Shown: positions 38,154-38,515 of the stretch, in pieces
How positions within the stretch are numbered: the first letter of the stretch is position 1
Layout: every line of letters starts with the position of its first letter
Assembly (NCBI RefSeq): GCF_022808175.1
Contig: NZ_JALGBX010000046.1
Location: forward strand, 1 to 38,515
DNA length: 38,515 nt
Origin: Streptomyces sp. AP-93
Lineage (GTDB): Bacteria; Actinomycetota; Actinomycetes; Streptomycetales; Streptomycetaceae
Direction: 5' to 3'
Translations under genes and position numbers: made by a program
Notes under the pieces: generated by a model
What the model was told of the DNA's origin: nothing
Database searches by the model: none
What the model saw: only the letters and a program-made list of their open reading frames with translations

Positions 38154-38339
38154 TCACCGTACTGTCTGTCCCTGCTGCCCTTCCCTTCCCAGCGCAAAGA
38201 GCCTCACCCGCAGTCGCGTCCACGCCTCCCGCTCGGCCTCCAGCCGCACGGTCAACTCGGCGATCTCCACCTCGAGTTTCTCCACCCGCATCCGGGCCGC
38301 GACCTCCCGGGCCTCCAGCTTCTTGAGCAACGGACCCAT
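38154..38339 (-). pseudogene. Truncated coiled-coil protein of transposon type
   Basis: 61 residues from ATG 38339 (a GTG directly before it is an alternative). MGPLLKKLEAREVAARMRVE and the following EKLEVEIAELTVRLEAEREA heptads form a coiled coil seen in small accessory proteins encoded beside actinomycete transposases or recombinases. After WTRLRVR the sequence changes to LFALGREGQQGQTVR, which looks like read-through into other DNA, so the gene is probably cut short. The break is close to the start of the large 1125-residue gene, suggesting that this side of the locus was created by a transposition or recombination event. I cannot name the parent element. Confidence 0.5.
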
Positions 38340-38515
38340 CACACCCACCTCCGCCACCACGGTAGGAGGACACGAACCCGGCCACACCCCCGATCAGCGT
38401 TCTCCCAGCTCACCGGGTCCCTGAGGAAGAGCTCGGGCCTTGACCCAAGGCCGGGTAGTTAGCGTTTTCGCAGGTCACGCAAGGGGTGTTGGCGTCCATG
38501 CTGTAGCGGCGTAGA

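Noticed and set aside
1..38515. CRISPR arrays, tRNA or rRNA genes, phage structural genes
   Set aside because: No regular direct-repeat arrays, no cloverleaf-like segments and no phage-type proteins were seen on reading; a tRNAscan or CRISPR finder run was not possible.

Overview
The window is high-GC DNA with many GTG starts, AGGAG-type ribosome sites and 4-base stop/start overlaps. Together with its gene families (DUF2637, replication-relaxation, RsbW-like ATP-binding proteins, BTAD/SARP-like domains) this points to Streptomyces or a close actinomycete. The content looks like accessory DNA: a linear plasmid, an integrated conjugative element or a chromosome arm. No rRNA, tRNA, integrase, CRISPR array or replication origin was recognised.

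Left part (1-7.3 kb). The window opens with the last codons of an IS630-like transposase that abut an XRE-type regulator lacking its N-terminus. An L-asparaginase and a PPC/DUF296 protein follow. Next come a complete ISL3-family element with 32-bp perfect inverted repeats, a nucleotidyltransferase, a 54-codon gene coupled to an RsbW-like ATP-binding protein, and two small convergent genes, one encoding a secreted SH3-like protein.

Tad-type pilus locus (7.3-17.8 kb, + strand). In order: a lipoprotein, a membrane-anchored protein of unknown function, a CpaB-like SAF protein, a TadZ/CpaE-like protein with a degenerate P-loop, TadA/CpaF ATPase, TadB, TadC, a Flp-type pilin, two TadE-like pseudopilins, a TadG-like protein, and a 932-residue transmembrane LysM / winged-helix / BTAD protein. 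Most neighbours overlap by 4 bases, so this is probably one operon. No prepilin peptidase is visible.

Middle (17.8-20.8 kb). An IS701-like element splits a small gene. A short ORF, a secreted 124-residue protein and two strong hairpins follow.

Conjugative type IV secretion locus (20.8-33.7 kb, - strand). In transcription order: a sigma-region-4-like regulator, VirB2-like pilin, VirB6-like channel protein, PrgI/VirB3-like protein, VirB4 ATPase, VirD4/TraD-like coupling ATPase, replication-relaxation protein, SLT plus NlpC/P60 peptidoglycan hydrolase, DUF2637 membrane protein with a C-terminal DNA-binding-like tail, and a protein with two winged helices. The products fit one machine: a wall-opening enzyme, pilin, channel, two motors, a candidate DNA-processing factor and regulators. 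The Tad and T4SS operons point at each other across the IS701 region.

Right end (33.7-38.5 kb). A small excisionase-like HTH protein, a small CxxC protein, a 1125-residue helical-repeat protein with a possible nuclease-like N-terminus (candidate defence protein), and a truncated coiled-coil gene of transposon type.

The most unusual signals are: two tandem modules in the VirB6-like tail that together carry four sliding-clamp-like hexapeptides; the transmembrane LysM-BTAD regulator in the Tad operon; the side-by-side Tad and T4SS operons; and the unassigned 1125-residue protein.
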